Made by a program: the position numbers and the translations under genes. Shown in pieces: positions 26,001 through 41,000 of a DNA stretch of 64,000 nt (position 1 is the stretch's first letter; each line of letters begins with the position of its first letter). The notes under the pieces are model-generated. The model ran no database searches. It was not told the origin of the DNA and worked only from the letters and a program-made list of their open reading frames with translations. The stretch is taken from contig NC_134397.1 in the NCBI RefSeq assembly GCF_050003625.1, positions 72,085,551-72,149,550 of the forward strand. Direction: 5' to 3'. Origin of the DNA: Haematobia irritans (lineage: Eukaryota > Arthropoda > Insecta > Diptera > Muscidae).

Positions 26001-29000
26001 TGAAGAAATAGAGATTTTTTTGTGTGTTCTCTAAAGAAGATTTAACTGTAATAGCCTGTATATCCCTAGACACATGAAGATAAACTTCTTATTGGTTTTC
26101 AGCGTCGCTTATTTATCTCTTTCGTCCAAATATTTGATATTTTTCAGTACTGATCCTTAAATCTGGTCTGCCATTAATTGATAACGCTATCACGATAAGC
26201 CTGTTTTTGGATACGATACTATGAACTATTGCTAACGATTTCAATAACATTTTGCCTTATGTTTTTTTTTTTGCCGTGGTGCAATGGCTAGCATGCCCGC
26301 CTTGCATACACAAGGTCGTGGGTTCGATTCCTGCTTCGACCGAACACCAAAAAGTTTTTCAGCGGTGGATTATCCCACCTCAGTATTGCTGGTGACATTT
26401 CTGAGGGTTTCAAAGCTTCTCTAAGTGGTTTCACTGCAATGTGGAACGCCGTTCGGACTCGGCTATAAAAAGGAGGCCCTTTGTCAGTGAGCTTAAAATG
26501 GAATCGGGCAGCACTCAGTGATAAGAGAGAAGTTCACCAATGTGGTATCACAATGGACTGAATAGTCTAAGTGAGCCTGATACATCGGGTTGCCACCTAA
26601 CCTAACGTTCGTCAACTTTATCTTAAATTCCTACAGAAACTCTCATAAATAAGTGTATGATTATTTAGCAACAAACGTATAGTAAGCACGGTTCCCACAT
26701 TTGGTAGAATTGTACCACAAATGGTAGATTTTTTACTGTTTGGTAGATTGGTAGAATTTTTGACGTTTTGGTAGATTTTGCAAGATATTCCTCTCCAACT
26801 AAGGGGTAATTCACAAATTTTCTATAAAAATAGAATTTTGTCTAAATATTCTATAGAAATAGAATTTTGTTAAAATTTTCTACATAAATTTCCCATAGAA
26901 CTTAAATTTTCTACAGAAATAAAATTTTGTGAAAATTGTCTATAGAAATTTTATGACAAGTTTCTATACAAATAAAATTCTGTGAAAAGTTTCTGCAGAA
27001 ATAAAAAATTGTGAACATTTTCTATAGAAATAAAATTTTAACAAAATTTTCTATAGAAATACAATTTTGACATTTTCTATAGAAATAAAATATTATATCA
27101 TTATATAATATGATATAATATTGTAATAAAATTTTGTGAAAATTTTCTGCAGAAATAAAATTGTGTTAGAATTTTGTATAGAAATAAAATTTTGTGAAAA
27201 TTTTCTATAGAAATAAAATTTTGTGAAAATTTTCCATAGAAATAAAATTTTGTGAAAATTTTCTATAGAAATAACATTTTTTGAAAATTTTCTATAGAAA
27301 TACAATTTTGTGAAAATTTTCTATAGACATAAATTTGACAAAAATTTCTGTAGAAATAAGATTTTATATCTTAATAAAATTTTGTGAAAATTTTCTACAG
27401 AAATAAAATTTTGTGAAAATTTTCTATAGAAATAAAATTTTGTGAAAATTGTCTATAGAAATAAAATTTGGGAACATTTTCTGTAGAAATAAAATTTTGT
27501 GATTGTCTATAGAAATAAAATTTTGTGAACATTTTCTATAGAAATAAAATTTTGTGAAAATTTTCTATAGAAATACAATTTTGACAAAATTTTCTATAGA
27601 AGTAAAAATTTGACAAAATTTTCAATAGAAATAAAATTTTGACAAACATTCCTATAGAAATAAAATTTTGACAAAATTTTCTATAGAAATAAAAATTTGA
27701 CAAAATTTTCAATAGAAATAAAATTTTGACAAAATTTTCTATAGAAATAATATTTTATACCGTAATAAAATTTTCTATAGAAATAAAATTTTGTGAAAAT
27801 TTTCTATAGAAATATAATATTCTGAAAATTTTCTGTAGAAATAGAATTTTGTGAAAATTTTCTATAGAAATAAAATTTTGTGAAAATTTTCTATAGAAAT
27901 AAAATTTTGTGAAAATTTTCTACAGAAATAAAATTTTGTGAAAATTGTCTATAGAAATAAAATTTTGTGAAAATTTTCTATAGAAATAAAATTTTATGAA
28001 AATTTTCTATAGAAATAAAATTTTGTGAAAAATTTCCATAGAAATAAAATTTGGACAAAATTTTCTGTACAAATAAAATTTTGACAAAATTTTCTTTAGT
28101 AATAATATTTTGACATAGAAATAAAATTTTAATAAATAATTTTTTTTTATTTGGTACTTTTTTTGGTAAGATTTTCTTTAAAATTTGGTATATTATTTTT
28201 GGCTCAAGGGCAACCGTGATAGTAAGCTCCATTACAACATTACGTAAAACGTTGAAGAAATCGTAACAGTTACTGATTATCACATCCAAATAGCAGACGG
28301 TATTAATGCACCCAGCAAAAAATTTGGAAGTTGTTCTAAAGGCACAAGTTTAAAATCACTTCCAAAAATGCTTGCTCCCAGGAGCAGGAATATCTTTTAA
28401 TTAAAATTTTTATAACTCTCGGTTTTTCATAATTTAATGGGTAATTTTATTTTGAAATATGATTTTATTTTGAAATTAATCCTTGATAAAATGTTTCAAA
28501 TTCTTAAAATGATGTCGAAAAAAATGCTTGATCCATTCTAGAAAATTAGCGAATTTTTGAAAATTTGTTTGGGTCAAAGGTTTCAGACAAAATCATAAAA
28601 AATTATAAATGTTATTTATTGGGAAAAATATCACAAATTCTTTTAATTCACACCTAAAACACTGACTTCGGATCACACAATAAGAATTGATCCATTTTGC
28701 ATCACTTCCTGATCGAAACAATACACTACATTTTTGGCCAGGTTGTTTTTGCTGCGTGGTTATTCCATGAACGAAATTGATTGCTATTTTCTTTAGATTT
28801 TTGTAAAAACGATAAGCACAAAAAATATCTTTGACTGTATTTATATGTATATAGGAAATGTATATATAAAATATGTAGAGGATTGTCTCTTACATTTGAT
28901 AATAATTTATATTCTCTTTTGACGCAATTATTACAAATCTTCTTAACGGGAGGTTTCTTCGAAGCATCGCAGTATGTGTGATTTGTAGGATGGCCTAGCG

Positions 29001-32000
29001 ATTCACAATAAACTGAACGGAATTGATATTCGTCACTGCAATCTGCCGGACACTGGGACCAATTTGAGACGGCCCATTTACAGGAGATATTACAAGATTT
29101 TTCGGTACGTTTCGGTTTGGGCATAGGCAGATCACGACAGTGTATAGGATCGATAAGTTCTCGTCGTCTGGGTGTACCTTTGATCTCTGCTTTATAGACA
29201 CGGGCACAATTCATTTCCTTGTATCGTTTACCGTTGCCACATTGAACCGAACACTAGTGGGAGATTAATTAATTAAATGAGCGAATGAATGAATGTTGAT
29301 TTTTGTTGTTTATTGTTTTGTTTTGTTGTTTTCATGAGCATATGACATCGATGATGGGTATTTGCAAATGGGTTATAGGTATAGGAAGAGGGAGAGAGAG
29401 TGAAAGAAAAAGAGAGAAAAAACAAAATACAAAAGGGATGCAAAATTGATTAGTAAAGAGACATAACTTGGAATTATTTATTATGGGGGAGAGAGAGATT
29501 AAATAACTTTGGCTTTTGTGAAAACGGTAAGCACTCTGGACTTACGCTTGACCATTTGGAAACATATTTTATGGTACAACATTTCCTTTGGCTTAAGGGT
29601 TTCTGGTCAACGGCACAACCAATGCCATCGGAATTAATGCAAATCACAGTACGATTCTTTTCGCATTTCTCATTACATTCTCCCCAATCGCCAGTCCACC
29701 AATTATTCGCAATATGCCTTGACGATTTCTGAAATACAAAAAACAAACTGTTCTCTATTCATTCCATATAAGATATTTGGCTTTCCAACTAACCTCTGCC
29801 CGCATCAATGTTGATTCTGTTGCCTGATAGGGTTGACAAGGTTCCATGCTACACATGCGAGTGATATCACGTTGATTTATCTTAGTCTTGCTATTGCAAT
29901 AATCATCATGGACAAATGAGTTATTGAAATAGCAAGCCACGCTTCGAGTTTGAACTCCATAATCACAAGAACGTGAACACTATGGACAAATTGGAAAAGT
30001 TAGTGAAACAAATTTCTATCGAAAAAAAATTGCCTCTTCTTCTCTTACCGGTTTCCAATCAGTATATTTCCAGCAACCTTCTCGACATTCTTCTCGAGTG
30101 TTTATATCGAAATTCGCTTCACAATATTTCAAGTCCACAATATTGGCTCGTCCAGTTTCGGTAAAGGTTTGTATACACTGATAGATTTTCTCTCTGGTTC
30201 CAAGAGCACCACACGAGGCTGAACATTCTGTGTAGCCGGTAACATTCAACCTGAAAACAAATATGTGAATATTTTAATCAAAGAACGATGCCAATTTCTA
30301 ATCAATACAAGATCAGATCAGTCGTCAGGCGCAAAAAATTTAACTCGGCCTCCGCCAGTAAAAATGGTTCGGCTTCATTATCTGCAGACAACCTGCTTAA
30401 CAGTGCGTCAGCTTCATTCTCTTCCCTTGCTTAAATCTGACACGTTGCCAGTAAATCATGGTTATGTTAAAAGGAGTATCCTGATTTCACTGCCTCATAT
30501 TGGCTGACGTACATTGCGCTCTAACTCTTTCTTCCCAGCATATCCCAGGTTCTTCAGTGTGTTGGTCGGTGGTTGGACTCCAATTACATTATTCACTACG
30601 TAGTTGTTTGACAATATATTAGGTTAGGTTCGGTAGGCTCGAAAAGAAAAGTAGTGTCATATCCCCTTCCAGCTAGATTCCTTGTCTTAACTAGCAGTGA
30701 AATGTATTCAATACTTTTTCTCTCTTTTGTATAGTTAGTCCACTTTCAGAAGATTTTCCACTCAGATATTAACATCTTTGCCTTATGAAATCAGGACAAT
30801 GACAGGATATTGTGTTATGGTCATATTCTCATTCTATATTCCACAAGGTTCGTGTGTTCAATCTGTAACGAGCCAGTTGCTCGTACATATTGTTCTTGTT
30901 TTGGTTTTAATTGATTTATATAGATATCACATTTTTCCCCTTTGTACCACTGTACCCGCTTGGTTGCTGTGCGTCACGGTAACCATTACAACCGTAACCT
31001 CTTTCTTGCATGCGGTACAAGTGGTATCAAAGGGAAACATGTTTTCATCACCCAACATTGTTGAGATTACATGTTGGTAATTCTCATTGGGTTGATGTCT
31101 CGACCGACTTAAGAATGTAGGCTTTCGGCGACGATGGCATGAATCAACCGAGGCTTGACGAACAGTAAAGCGAGTGGCAACGACCGCTGCCAAACCTCCG
31201 AAAGCAACAACCGATTCATCCTAACGCGGTTCGTCCGCTTACGCGATTCGTTCGCATCCGAACCCTGTAGAATAGAACTCCCGACTACCCTTCTCCTATC
31301 CTTTCCCTTTCCCCTCTCTATACTAACCCCCCCTTTACGAGATTCGTTCGCTTACGCAGTTCGGCTGCTTACGCGCTTCGTCCGCTTACGCGATTAGTTC
31401 GCTTACGCGGTTCGTCCGCTTACGCGATTCGTCCGCTTACGCGATTCGTTCGCTTACGCGATTCGTTCGCTTATGCAGTTCGGCTGCTTACGCGGTTCGT
31501 CCGCTTACGCGGTTCGTTCACTTACGCGGTTCGTCCGCATCAACCAAGTGTATTTTCCCGATTCCACTAACATCAAGGTTTACGAACATTGTCGGCCGAC
31601 ATCATCGTCATCCCAGTACACGAACACCATCGGCCCGACCCCACCATCATCATCGTACACGAACATCACCAGCCCGAAACCACCACCTCACACGATCAAC
31701 ATCGGCCCGACAGCCTCGTTATAACCGTACACGAACACCGTCGGCCCGATACCCTCGTCATCACCGCGTACGAATGTCGTCGGCCCGACACCATCGTCAT
31801 CCCAGTACACGAACACCGTCGGCCCGACCCCACCGTCATCATCGTACACGAACATCACCAGCCCGATACCACCGCCATCACCGCACACTATCAACGTCGG
31901 CCCGACCCCATCGTTAACCCCGAACACGAACACCGTCGGCCCGACCCTACCGTCAACTCCGTACTATTCGCCGTCGTCACCAGTTGTCATCACCCAGTCA

Positions 32001-35000
32001 ATCCACCGACATCGTTTCATCATCATCGTCATCAAGCACATCGCCCGCTCCTCAACCAGCGCTGCCCGAGTCTTCGTCATCGTCCGACCAAACCCAGCCC
32101 ACCATTCATAGTCAAGCCCCACCAGTCGTCACCCCATAGCTTGTACCGTCCATAGCTTGTACCGTCAGCGTTTTGCTTTTGGATTCTTTTTATTTTGGTA
32201 ACTATCGCCTCCCAAATGATGCGAAACATATTGAGCACTATGTCTCGGACTGGTAGGAATAGTGCTAAGACCATTCAATACCCTTTACTCGCATCTACGC
32301 CTCGATTCATTTGAACCAGCTTGCCTTTTTCCCAAAGTAGCGATGGCTGAAAGTTTTACCACTGTTTCATAGAAGTTTTGTCGCTCTTGGAATGCTCAAA
32401 AAATTGTAGGCTGAAACCCTTCGAAAATTTCGTAGTATCAATGACAATCAAGTCACCAAAAAGACTGCTGCCGTGTCACCCCTGTTTTCAGGTTTCAAGA
32501 AGGTTCAAAAGTTTGGCCACAACTTTCCAATACTGCAGATTAAGTTACATTGCTTTAAGAGTTCATGTGTTTAATACCTTAGAACTCTCCAGATTCAGTT
32601 CCGTTATTCTAGTACAAACGCTCGCGTACGAGACCCTCAGCTTCCGATGGGAAATCGGGCCTCCGCTGAGGAATTCCTTGGGGTCAATTGAATCAATCCA
32701 ATCAGGGTACGCTATAATTTATGTATATCTTTCTTTCACATGTGATGAAATTTGACCATCGATCAATAAATATAACTGTGGGAAATCTCCAATGAAATTA
32801 AAGATTGCAAGGTAATCTCTTTCAGCAGACCTGGGACAGTAGCCTGGGACAGTAACCTATAGCAGCTGGGACAGTAACCTATAAACCAATTGGAAATATG
32901 GTGATGCCACAACACTTCCAAACGTAGAGTACTCAAATTACTCTGGCAGGACTATAGTCCACTCTTTACCTGGGAATCAATGTTATGTTTCATGGTGTAT
33001 GGACCATTGCTAACACAATAAGATTGCCTATATTGCATAAAAAAGTCATAGGCAGAGAAAGAAGCCAACCCAGTTTTGTCGGTGGCAGCTGATACTAAAT
33101 TTTAACATCGGACGGCTGAGACGACGCAAATGTGTCTACTCGGCGTCAATCAATTATCCACTGAAATATCAAAGTATCCGAACTGCTATGAGAAGGTATC
33201 CCATACTTCACAAGTTTGGAGAGAATCTGGTTGCACCGAACGGAACTCAGAATCCTTCTATATCCCAGCTTGGATCAGAAGCAAACCGGGTAGGCTTCCG
33301 AAAGGTTCCTCGTGCAATGCGGTAAACCGAACAGATCTCGGGATCCTTTTATATGCCTACTTGGATCAGAGACAAACATCGGAGGCTTCCGAAAGGAACC
33401 TTGTGATCTACCAATAACACGTAACACTGAGGTGACAACTGTTAATCGGTGAGTAGGATCCCCCGGACAGATCTGGGGGTTCAAAAGACTACGTGTCATT
33501 AGGAGTGAAAAAAATTCCGTATATCCTCAACGATACAACATAAAAAGATAACTTCAATGGTCCAAAGAGATAAATTATTCTCTGAGAAGTAACTCTCAAT
33601 GCCGCAAATAAATTCGAAAGTAAATTATACGAAGTTCTTATATACTTACGTGAGTATACAATCCGTATTACACGCCCTATATTCGGTAGGCGGTTTTGCT
33701 TGCATATCACAGAATTGAGGTGCCACTTTCAAACGTCTTCTGGTACTGATACATACCGGAAGACGATGTACACCACCCTGGCATAGAGATTCACAAACGC
33801 CCCATTGCTGCATTTCCCAACGATAAAGTTCAACATCCTGTACTACTTGATTGGATCTCTCCATCGTATATGAATAGGTTAAGAGTAACGTATCGTTATC
33901 TCTTTGATTGTGAGAAGTCATTGAAATGATCTGTAATAAATAAAAGATGGCAAAACGTTTAATTGATTGTTAGACGAGAGATTATTATTGAGATTTACCT
34001 CTACTCTTAGATCTCTTTTCAGTTTTTTCGTGTATGTTGTATTGACTCTCTCAATCGTACTATTCGATCCATTATATTCGTAAGCAACTCCTGCATAATA
34101 GCTTACATTTCGATAAGCTGTCAGAATCTGATCACCATTCATTAGTGATCTACCTTGATCATCTCTCAAAACAATGAAGTTCTCATCATGATTGCCAGGT
34201 TGTTCGATGACGATATTGGAAGCACCTGAAAGAGAATGAAATGGGGTTAATAAAATAATATTTTGTATTGAGTATAAGCATCGAAAATAATTTAGTAGAC
34301 TTTGTTTGAGACTGATTAAGAAATAATTGGAGTGATGTAATTGGTATTTTCTTGTGTAGGGGAGGTTCACTCTAATTAAGTTAATGTTTGTCCCTTTCAA
34401 AAAGAAGACGATTGTAATTCTCGGTCCTCCGTTTTCTTATGATTGGAGCTGGGATAGAGGAAACCCCCGGAACATGGTACTGTTCTATCTGCCGACACCA
34501 GATTAAGCACCGTTCGGCTTCGCTCAGGAGTAACCGGGCGCACTTCCGGAACTGCTACGGCCTAACACTGCTGCGGGAGTATAGTCACTTGTAGCTTGCT
34601 CCATTGTGAACAAACTAGGAATGGAGGTGGAGGCCTGGCTTTCCTATTACACCCGGCTTTCCTATTGCGTGGTGAACGAAAAGGTCCCCAAGATAATCAT
34701 GGGTGATTACACCATGTCTTTAGCGTCACTTGGTCGGATAAATGACGTACACATAGACCTCGCTTTGCGTGAATTATGAGTCTATGGCAAATCATGCAAA
34801 AATTGGAGACAGATAACAGCGATAACAACGCATCTTCGAAATTCTAACGACGCAAAGTGTAAACTAGTACTAAGCCAGCAGCGACGCAACTTCGAAAAAA
34901 CGCAAAACGAAACGACGCAAAGCGAGGTCTAGGTGTATCTTGGTAAGCCGCCATTTGGCTGGGATCAGACCATCTCCCTATAATTATCACCATTGAACAA

Positions 35001-38000
35001 CGGTCCGATTTCATAACCTCTGAACCACGGACGTTTTTCAACTACAAGAAGGCCAACTAAGACGGATTCGGAGAATACGCAGATCGCCGTACTAGCAAGC
35101 TCCCATTCCCTTCCCATATTCATGTTTCCCAGATGGTGTTCTGGGACATCAACAACGCAGCAACTTGTTTGAATTTCCCAGATGAGGCCTACATTCCCAG
35201 AGCCGTCGTGCTAACCTTGCAGATCCTAGAATCAAGGGACTGAATCTAGAGTACCTGAAATTATCTATGCGGGAGCCAGTCGTACGTCGAATTTAGGGAT
35301 TACAAGTCAAAACCCCATAGAGTAAACCAGGGAGTTCGAAAAGGTGGGTCGATATTTCCTGCACTTTTCAACATCTACCTTTCCTCTATTTCACACACTC
35401 CGGAAAGCGTTGAGATTGTATCATATACGGACAACAGTGCAATCATCTGTACATCTGCGATCGATTAGAAATTTGAGGATATCTGTAACCAAAACCTCAA
35501 CCAACTATTCAATACATGGACGGCAGAAGTACGCAGGCAGTTAAATGTCAGACTCGATGGCGAAAAAATTCCGGCTATAAATTACCCCAAGACTCTCGGG
35601 GTTATATTCCACAGCATTTACAATTTGTCTGCCCATGCCACTGCAACTTGTGATAAGGCTCATTGGAGAGACAAGGTCATCAAGTCTCATGACGGCAGCA
35701 CTAGGGTTACGGACAAAAAAACTCGTTGTCTTTCTAAAAGGCAATTGGTAAACTATGGAACGCCATCGTGAACACCTCAGACAAGTGATATTTGCCAGAA
35801 CGCTACCGTTCGAACTGCGACAGTACGTCACTGCAATACACCCCTAGATAGCCTTTGGGTGGAACCCGAGATCCTCCCGTTGCTTTGATCCAATTATATG
35901 TTGTCAAAGCTGTATCTCCTGGGTTGTTATCAAAGTCCAGATCTATAAAAGAGAGCCTCTAGATCAGACAGTTCTGGGCAGTATTCAGTAGGACATTGTA
36001 CCTCAAACGGTGAGAAGCTACGAAGGTAATCCTGCTCTCGAATTGTAACTACCACCCACAGTACTGGAGGAATAGACCTCCCAAGACTAGCGTAGTTTTT
36101 GCCCAACTAAGATCAGGCAAGTGCAACCGTCTCAATTCCTACCTATCAGTGATTGGTAGCAGCGTAGCTGATGTTTGTCTCCCCCTGTAATTAAGGGCCT
36201 CATGACACTCGTTTCCTTTTCGCTTGATAAGCCAAATCTTCTCGCCTTACTACCTGATCACTCTGGATGCTTCTCATCTTAGTCGCAAAGTTCCCCTATC
36301 TGGCTACAAGCTCATGTGCCAACAGCGCCACACGAAATTGACGAATAACACAGTTCGAACAAGAACAACCTGACACAGGTAAAGGTAATAGCCGTCTGCA
36401 ACTCCACTACAAGGGGTGTTGGGATCTCAGTCACGACTTGGAGGTGAAGAGTCAGAACTTTTTTAATCGACAGTTTCTTGAACATCTAAAGAGTAATAGA
36501 GCGAAAAGGAGAGTAATTCGCTGTCTCCACCGAAGTTACCAAAGTCGCCAACAGAGCAAAACCATCCAAGGTGCTGGATCCCCAGGGAATTTCTCTGCTA
36601 ATGCTAAAGCTTTTGGGAAAATTTTGGGTTTGAATACTTGACCACAAAAAGGAGAGTAATTCGCGGTCTCCACCGAAGTTACCAAAGTCGTCAACAGAGC
36701 AAAACCATCCAAGGTGCTGGATCCCCAGGGAATTTCTCTGCTAATGCTAAAGCTCTTGGGAAAATTTAGGGTTTGAATACTTGACTACAAAAAGGAGAGC
36801 AATTTGCGGTCTCAACCAAAGTTACCAAAGTCATCAACAGAGCAAAACCATCCAAGGTGCTGGACCCCCAGGGAATTTCTCTGCTAATGCTGAAGCTTTT
36901 TGGAAAATTGGGGGGTTTGAATATTTTACCACACAAAAGGAGAGTAATTCGCGGTCTCCAACGAAGTTGGGATCTCAGTCACGACTGGGAGGTGAAGAAT
37001 CAGAACTTTTTCAATCGACAGTTTCTTGAACATCTAGAGAGTAATAGAGCGAAAAGGAGAGTAATTTGCGGTCTCCACCGAAGTTACCAAAGTCGTCAAC
37101 AGAGCAAAACCATCCAAGGTGCTGGATCCCCAGGGAATTTCTCTGCTAATGCTAAAGCTTTTGGGAAAATTTAGGGTTTGAATGCTTGACCACAAAAAGG
37201 AGAGCAATTTGCGGTCTTCACCGAAGTTACCAAAGTCATCAACAGAGCAAAACCATCCAAGGTGCTGGACCCCCAGGGAATTTCTCTGCTAATGCTGAAG
37301 CTTTTGGGAAAATTGGGGGGTTTGAATATTTGACCACACAAAAGGAGAGCAATACGCAGTCTCCACCGAAGTTACCAAAGTCATCAACAGAGCAAAATCA
37401 TCCAAGGTGGTTGACCCCCAGGGAATTTCTCTGCTAATGCTAAAGCTTTTGGGAAAATTGGGGGGTTTGATTACTTGACCACCCTCCTCAACTTGGTCTT
37501 GGAATCATCTATCGAAGGCATTTGATTCAGAATGTCCGACGACATCGAAAACACGTCCCTAGCGAAAGGAACCCTACGTTTTATAATTGTGATACCAATT
37601 TAACATATACCCGTTATTCCTCAAGAGTATCATATAGTTTTCCCGTCTTTCTTATTTCTTCGTTAAAAAATGTCTTGATATTCGCCTCAATGTGATATCT
37701 TAATCCATCTTCTCTTATAACGTCAGTGGAAGTAAACTGACAATTAATAATGTTCGTTTTATTAACTGATTACAAAATGTCTATGTAATTAATTTACATG
37801 AATGCATAAAATGCACCTTTTAACCTCCTTCATAAAATAGCAGTCACTCAACCAGTCAAGCCATCAAATCTATCACCCATCCGGTACCAATCTCATGCAC
37901 AATCACAATATAAATCTCAGATTGGCTTGTTTGTAATTAAGCTAAATAAATTGCTCAACAAGCGAACCCATCACAGATGGACCAATCAACAGGGAGGTAA

Positions 38001-41000
38001 CCCATCAAACCAGGGAGGTAATCCATCAACGAGAACATGGAACAACTATGAAGGCGCCAATTAAAATCACAATGGAGGAAAATCACAAATTTTAAACAAG
38101 TTCAAGTTGATTGTCAAAAGCAACCAACTAAGCGCCATACAAATATCTGCTGATAGTGACTATAGGGATGATAGTCTAGCGAAGCAATGGTGCGGTTGGC
38201 GTAAACGTAAAGCAGCTACATAGACTAAATGATCACAACGGCGTTGATCACCATGATCGCATCTCACTGCGAGATTATGATCTACAGGGGTGTCATAAAA
38301 CGTTTGCCTGTTAAGGTGGCGTACATTACCCTTTTGCCAATTTATGACTCTCAACATTTAAGTGTACATTGCTGTTGTGTAGTGATGCTGCAGCCTATCA
38401 CCAATGTTCATATCTTCCTTAGTACACTTGGCTTTGACTTTGAATTTGACTGACATTAATTAAGTCCCTCCCTCCATCAGCAGCCAGCAATGATAGTGAA
38501 ATAACCGACAGACGAAGATAAGGAAGTTGTATGCTGTACTTGATGTTTTAACATGCTTTAAGATGGCTAATTACTAGCAAGCTTAGAGGGTATCTTGTTT
38601 AGATATCATTATTATGCATGACACTTCACCTTACGTTGAGATATTATGTACTCGAAATGTGTTTAGATATTTCTAATATCAATTTCGTAACCACTCCATA
38701 TAAATGAAATTTATATTAATTTTTAATTTAAATTAATTTAATTTACTTTAATAATTCTAGCTCATCTGGCAATGATCAATAAATTTGCATTATCTCCTCT
38801 AAGAGAGTTATTTTCCTTAAATTATCTTCTAGGTCTTTCATCCCTCTGATGGAGTGAAAATTTAATTGTAATTTTAATTTATTCATTCGCCTATACTAAA
38901 TTGCTGGAATCACCCTATTATTTGGGATGAGCTTACAATGTTTTTCGTTTGGTTTCAAATGACATGCACGCATTTTGGAACACACCTTAAATAAAATTAA
39001 GTGTTAACTACCAACGGTTGTTGTTCAGAATGTTCGATACTTAATTGTTGTTACTGTTGACGAATAATTTAGCAGTGCTGCTTTTTTTATGTCTTTCGAT
39101 GACTAAATAATTAAAAACTAAATAGATACTTACAAAACTACCGGATAGACTGAGAATAATAAAATGTTATACACTACCAAAAAAATGGCCGAACAAGAGA
39201 TATAAGTGAAATTTTTGTCAAAAAAGTCAAAATTCTCTGTGGAACTCAATATTCTGAAGTCGAGCTAGGGCTTTCGGAATTTTATTGTATTAACGAAGCG
39301 TTTAGTAACAACTTGCAAATTTTCATGTGACTATATTACATCACTAAACGATACTTGGATCCAAAGATTTTGACCTTCGTTTTAGGGATTTTGGTATTAA
39401 TTCCGAGCCAAAGATGCGGTTTCTTTAAAATAAGGAATTTTTTTGCGACCTATCTGGCTTTAAATCTAGGATCTATAAAATTAACAATTTCACTACCGAA
39501 ATAAACCTAATGATAAAAGCTTTTATTTTTCTTCTGTTTTTACTTGCAAAGGGTGGTTAAATTGTAAGGGCCGATGTTGAATGTGAACCACACCTAAACG
39601 CCAAGTTTTTTCCGAATTTTTTTGACATTTCTCTATTTCAGACTTACTCAATTTGAGCCATAGAGAGATACACAATCCAACAACGTGTTAAATGGTTCCA
39701 AGAAATGTCAACAGTGGATGTTAAATTTTCGAAGAAAATTATCTTCAGTGATGAGGCACATTTTCACCTTAGTGGATTTGTCAATAAACAGAATTGCCGC
39801 ATTTGGGCCAATGAGAATCCAAGAGTGATTGTCGAAAAACCAATGCACCCACAAAGAGTGACTGTTTGGTGCGGTTTATGGGCTGGCGGCATCATCGGGC
39901 CGTATTTTTTTCCAAAATGAGGCCGGTCAGGCAGTTAGTGTGAATGGTGTTCGCTATCGTGAGATGTCATACTGCATCTATTGCCTTTAAACATTTTGGC
40001 CAAACAGTCAGCTGCAACAACGGCTGTGCGGTTGCGCGAGCTATCGCTGTGGTCGGAAAAAAGTTACGGTCACAGTTCGGTCCTCAAAATAATGCCAGAT
40101 GTGCCTAACGTAGTGGATTACACTTTGGCGAGTCCACTTTTCGACAAAAAGTTTGAGACTCTAATTCCCAACAGTGAGGCGTGGTGTACACGGGCCCCGG
40201 GGAATAAAAGATATATATATTTCTACACTGATGGCTCCAAATTGGATGGCCAAGTGGGTTTCGGAGTATATTCTAAAGATCTGGAACTTCGAATAGCGAA
40301 AAGATTATCTGATCACTGTAGTGTTTTTCAGGCTGAAATATTAGCAATAAGAGAAGTGGTGAATTGGCTGAGAAGTAATGCTCCAAGCAATATTATTGGC
40401 ATTAATATATACTCAGACAGTCAACCTGCAATAAAATCCTTGGACTCTGTGTTCCTCAACTCGAAAACGGCCATCGACTGCCTCAAATCTCTCAATGAGA
40501 TGGCTGAGCAGCACAATATTCACCTAATATGGGTGCCTGGCCACAGGAACATACCGGGGAACTGCGAAGCAGATGAGCTAGCAAGGCTAGGAACTACCTT
40601 ACATATTCCAGGGGAACTAGAATCTGTTGGTGTGCCTCTGGCTACCTGCAAGCTCTTACTGCGTGAGAAGGCTGTCATGATGGCAAATGTTCGATGGGAG
40701 AATTGTAAGGGTTGTAACGACACCAAGCAAATATGGCCCCATTTAAACTTAAACCGCACACTAGATATGCTAGTGTTCTCGAGACGCCAGATATCACTCC
40801 TGATATCTGCTATAACGGGTCGCTGCCTGATAGGCGATTTTGCAAAAACTATTGGTGCGAAGTATAATGACTATTGTATGAGCTGTCATGATGCGGAGGA
40901 AAAGGAATCAATAAAACACCTCTTGTGTGAGTGTCCTGCATTTTGTGTAAGGCGTATGCAAATTTTAGGGACATATAGCTTCAGATTACTAGCGGACCTG

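Noticed and set aside
21100..28890. Extra AdamTS exon carrying a Trp lead-in for TSP1-7
   Set aside because: No stretch with Trp, an in-frame phase-0 length and both splice sites was found; exons K and L join in frame and at the same position as other TSP1 introns.
31589..32155. Protein-coding gene with 13-residue repeats
   Set aside because: No recognisable family, no splice or start evidence, and the opposite strand is also open; kept as a repeat and as a finding.
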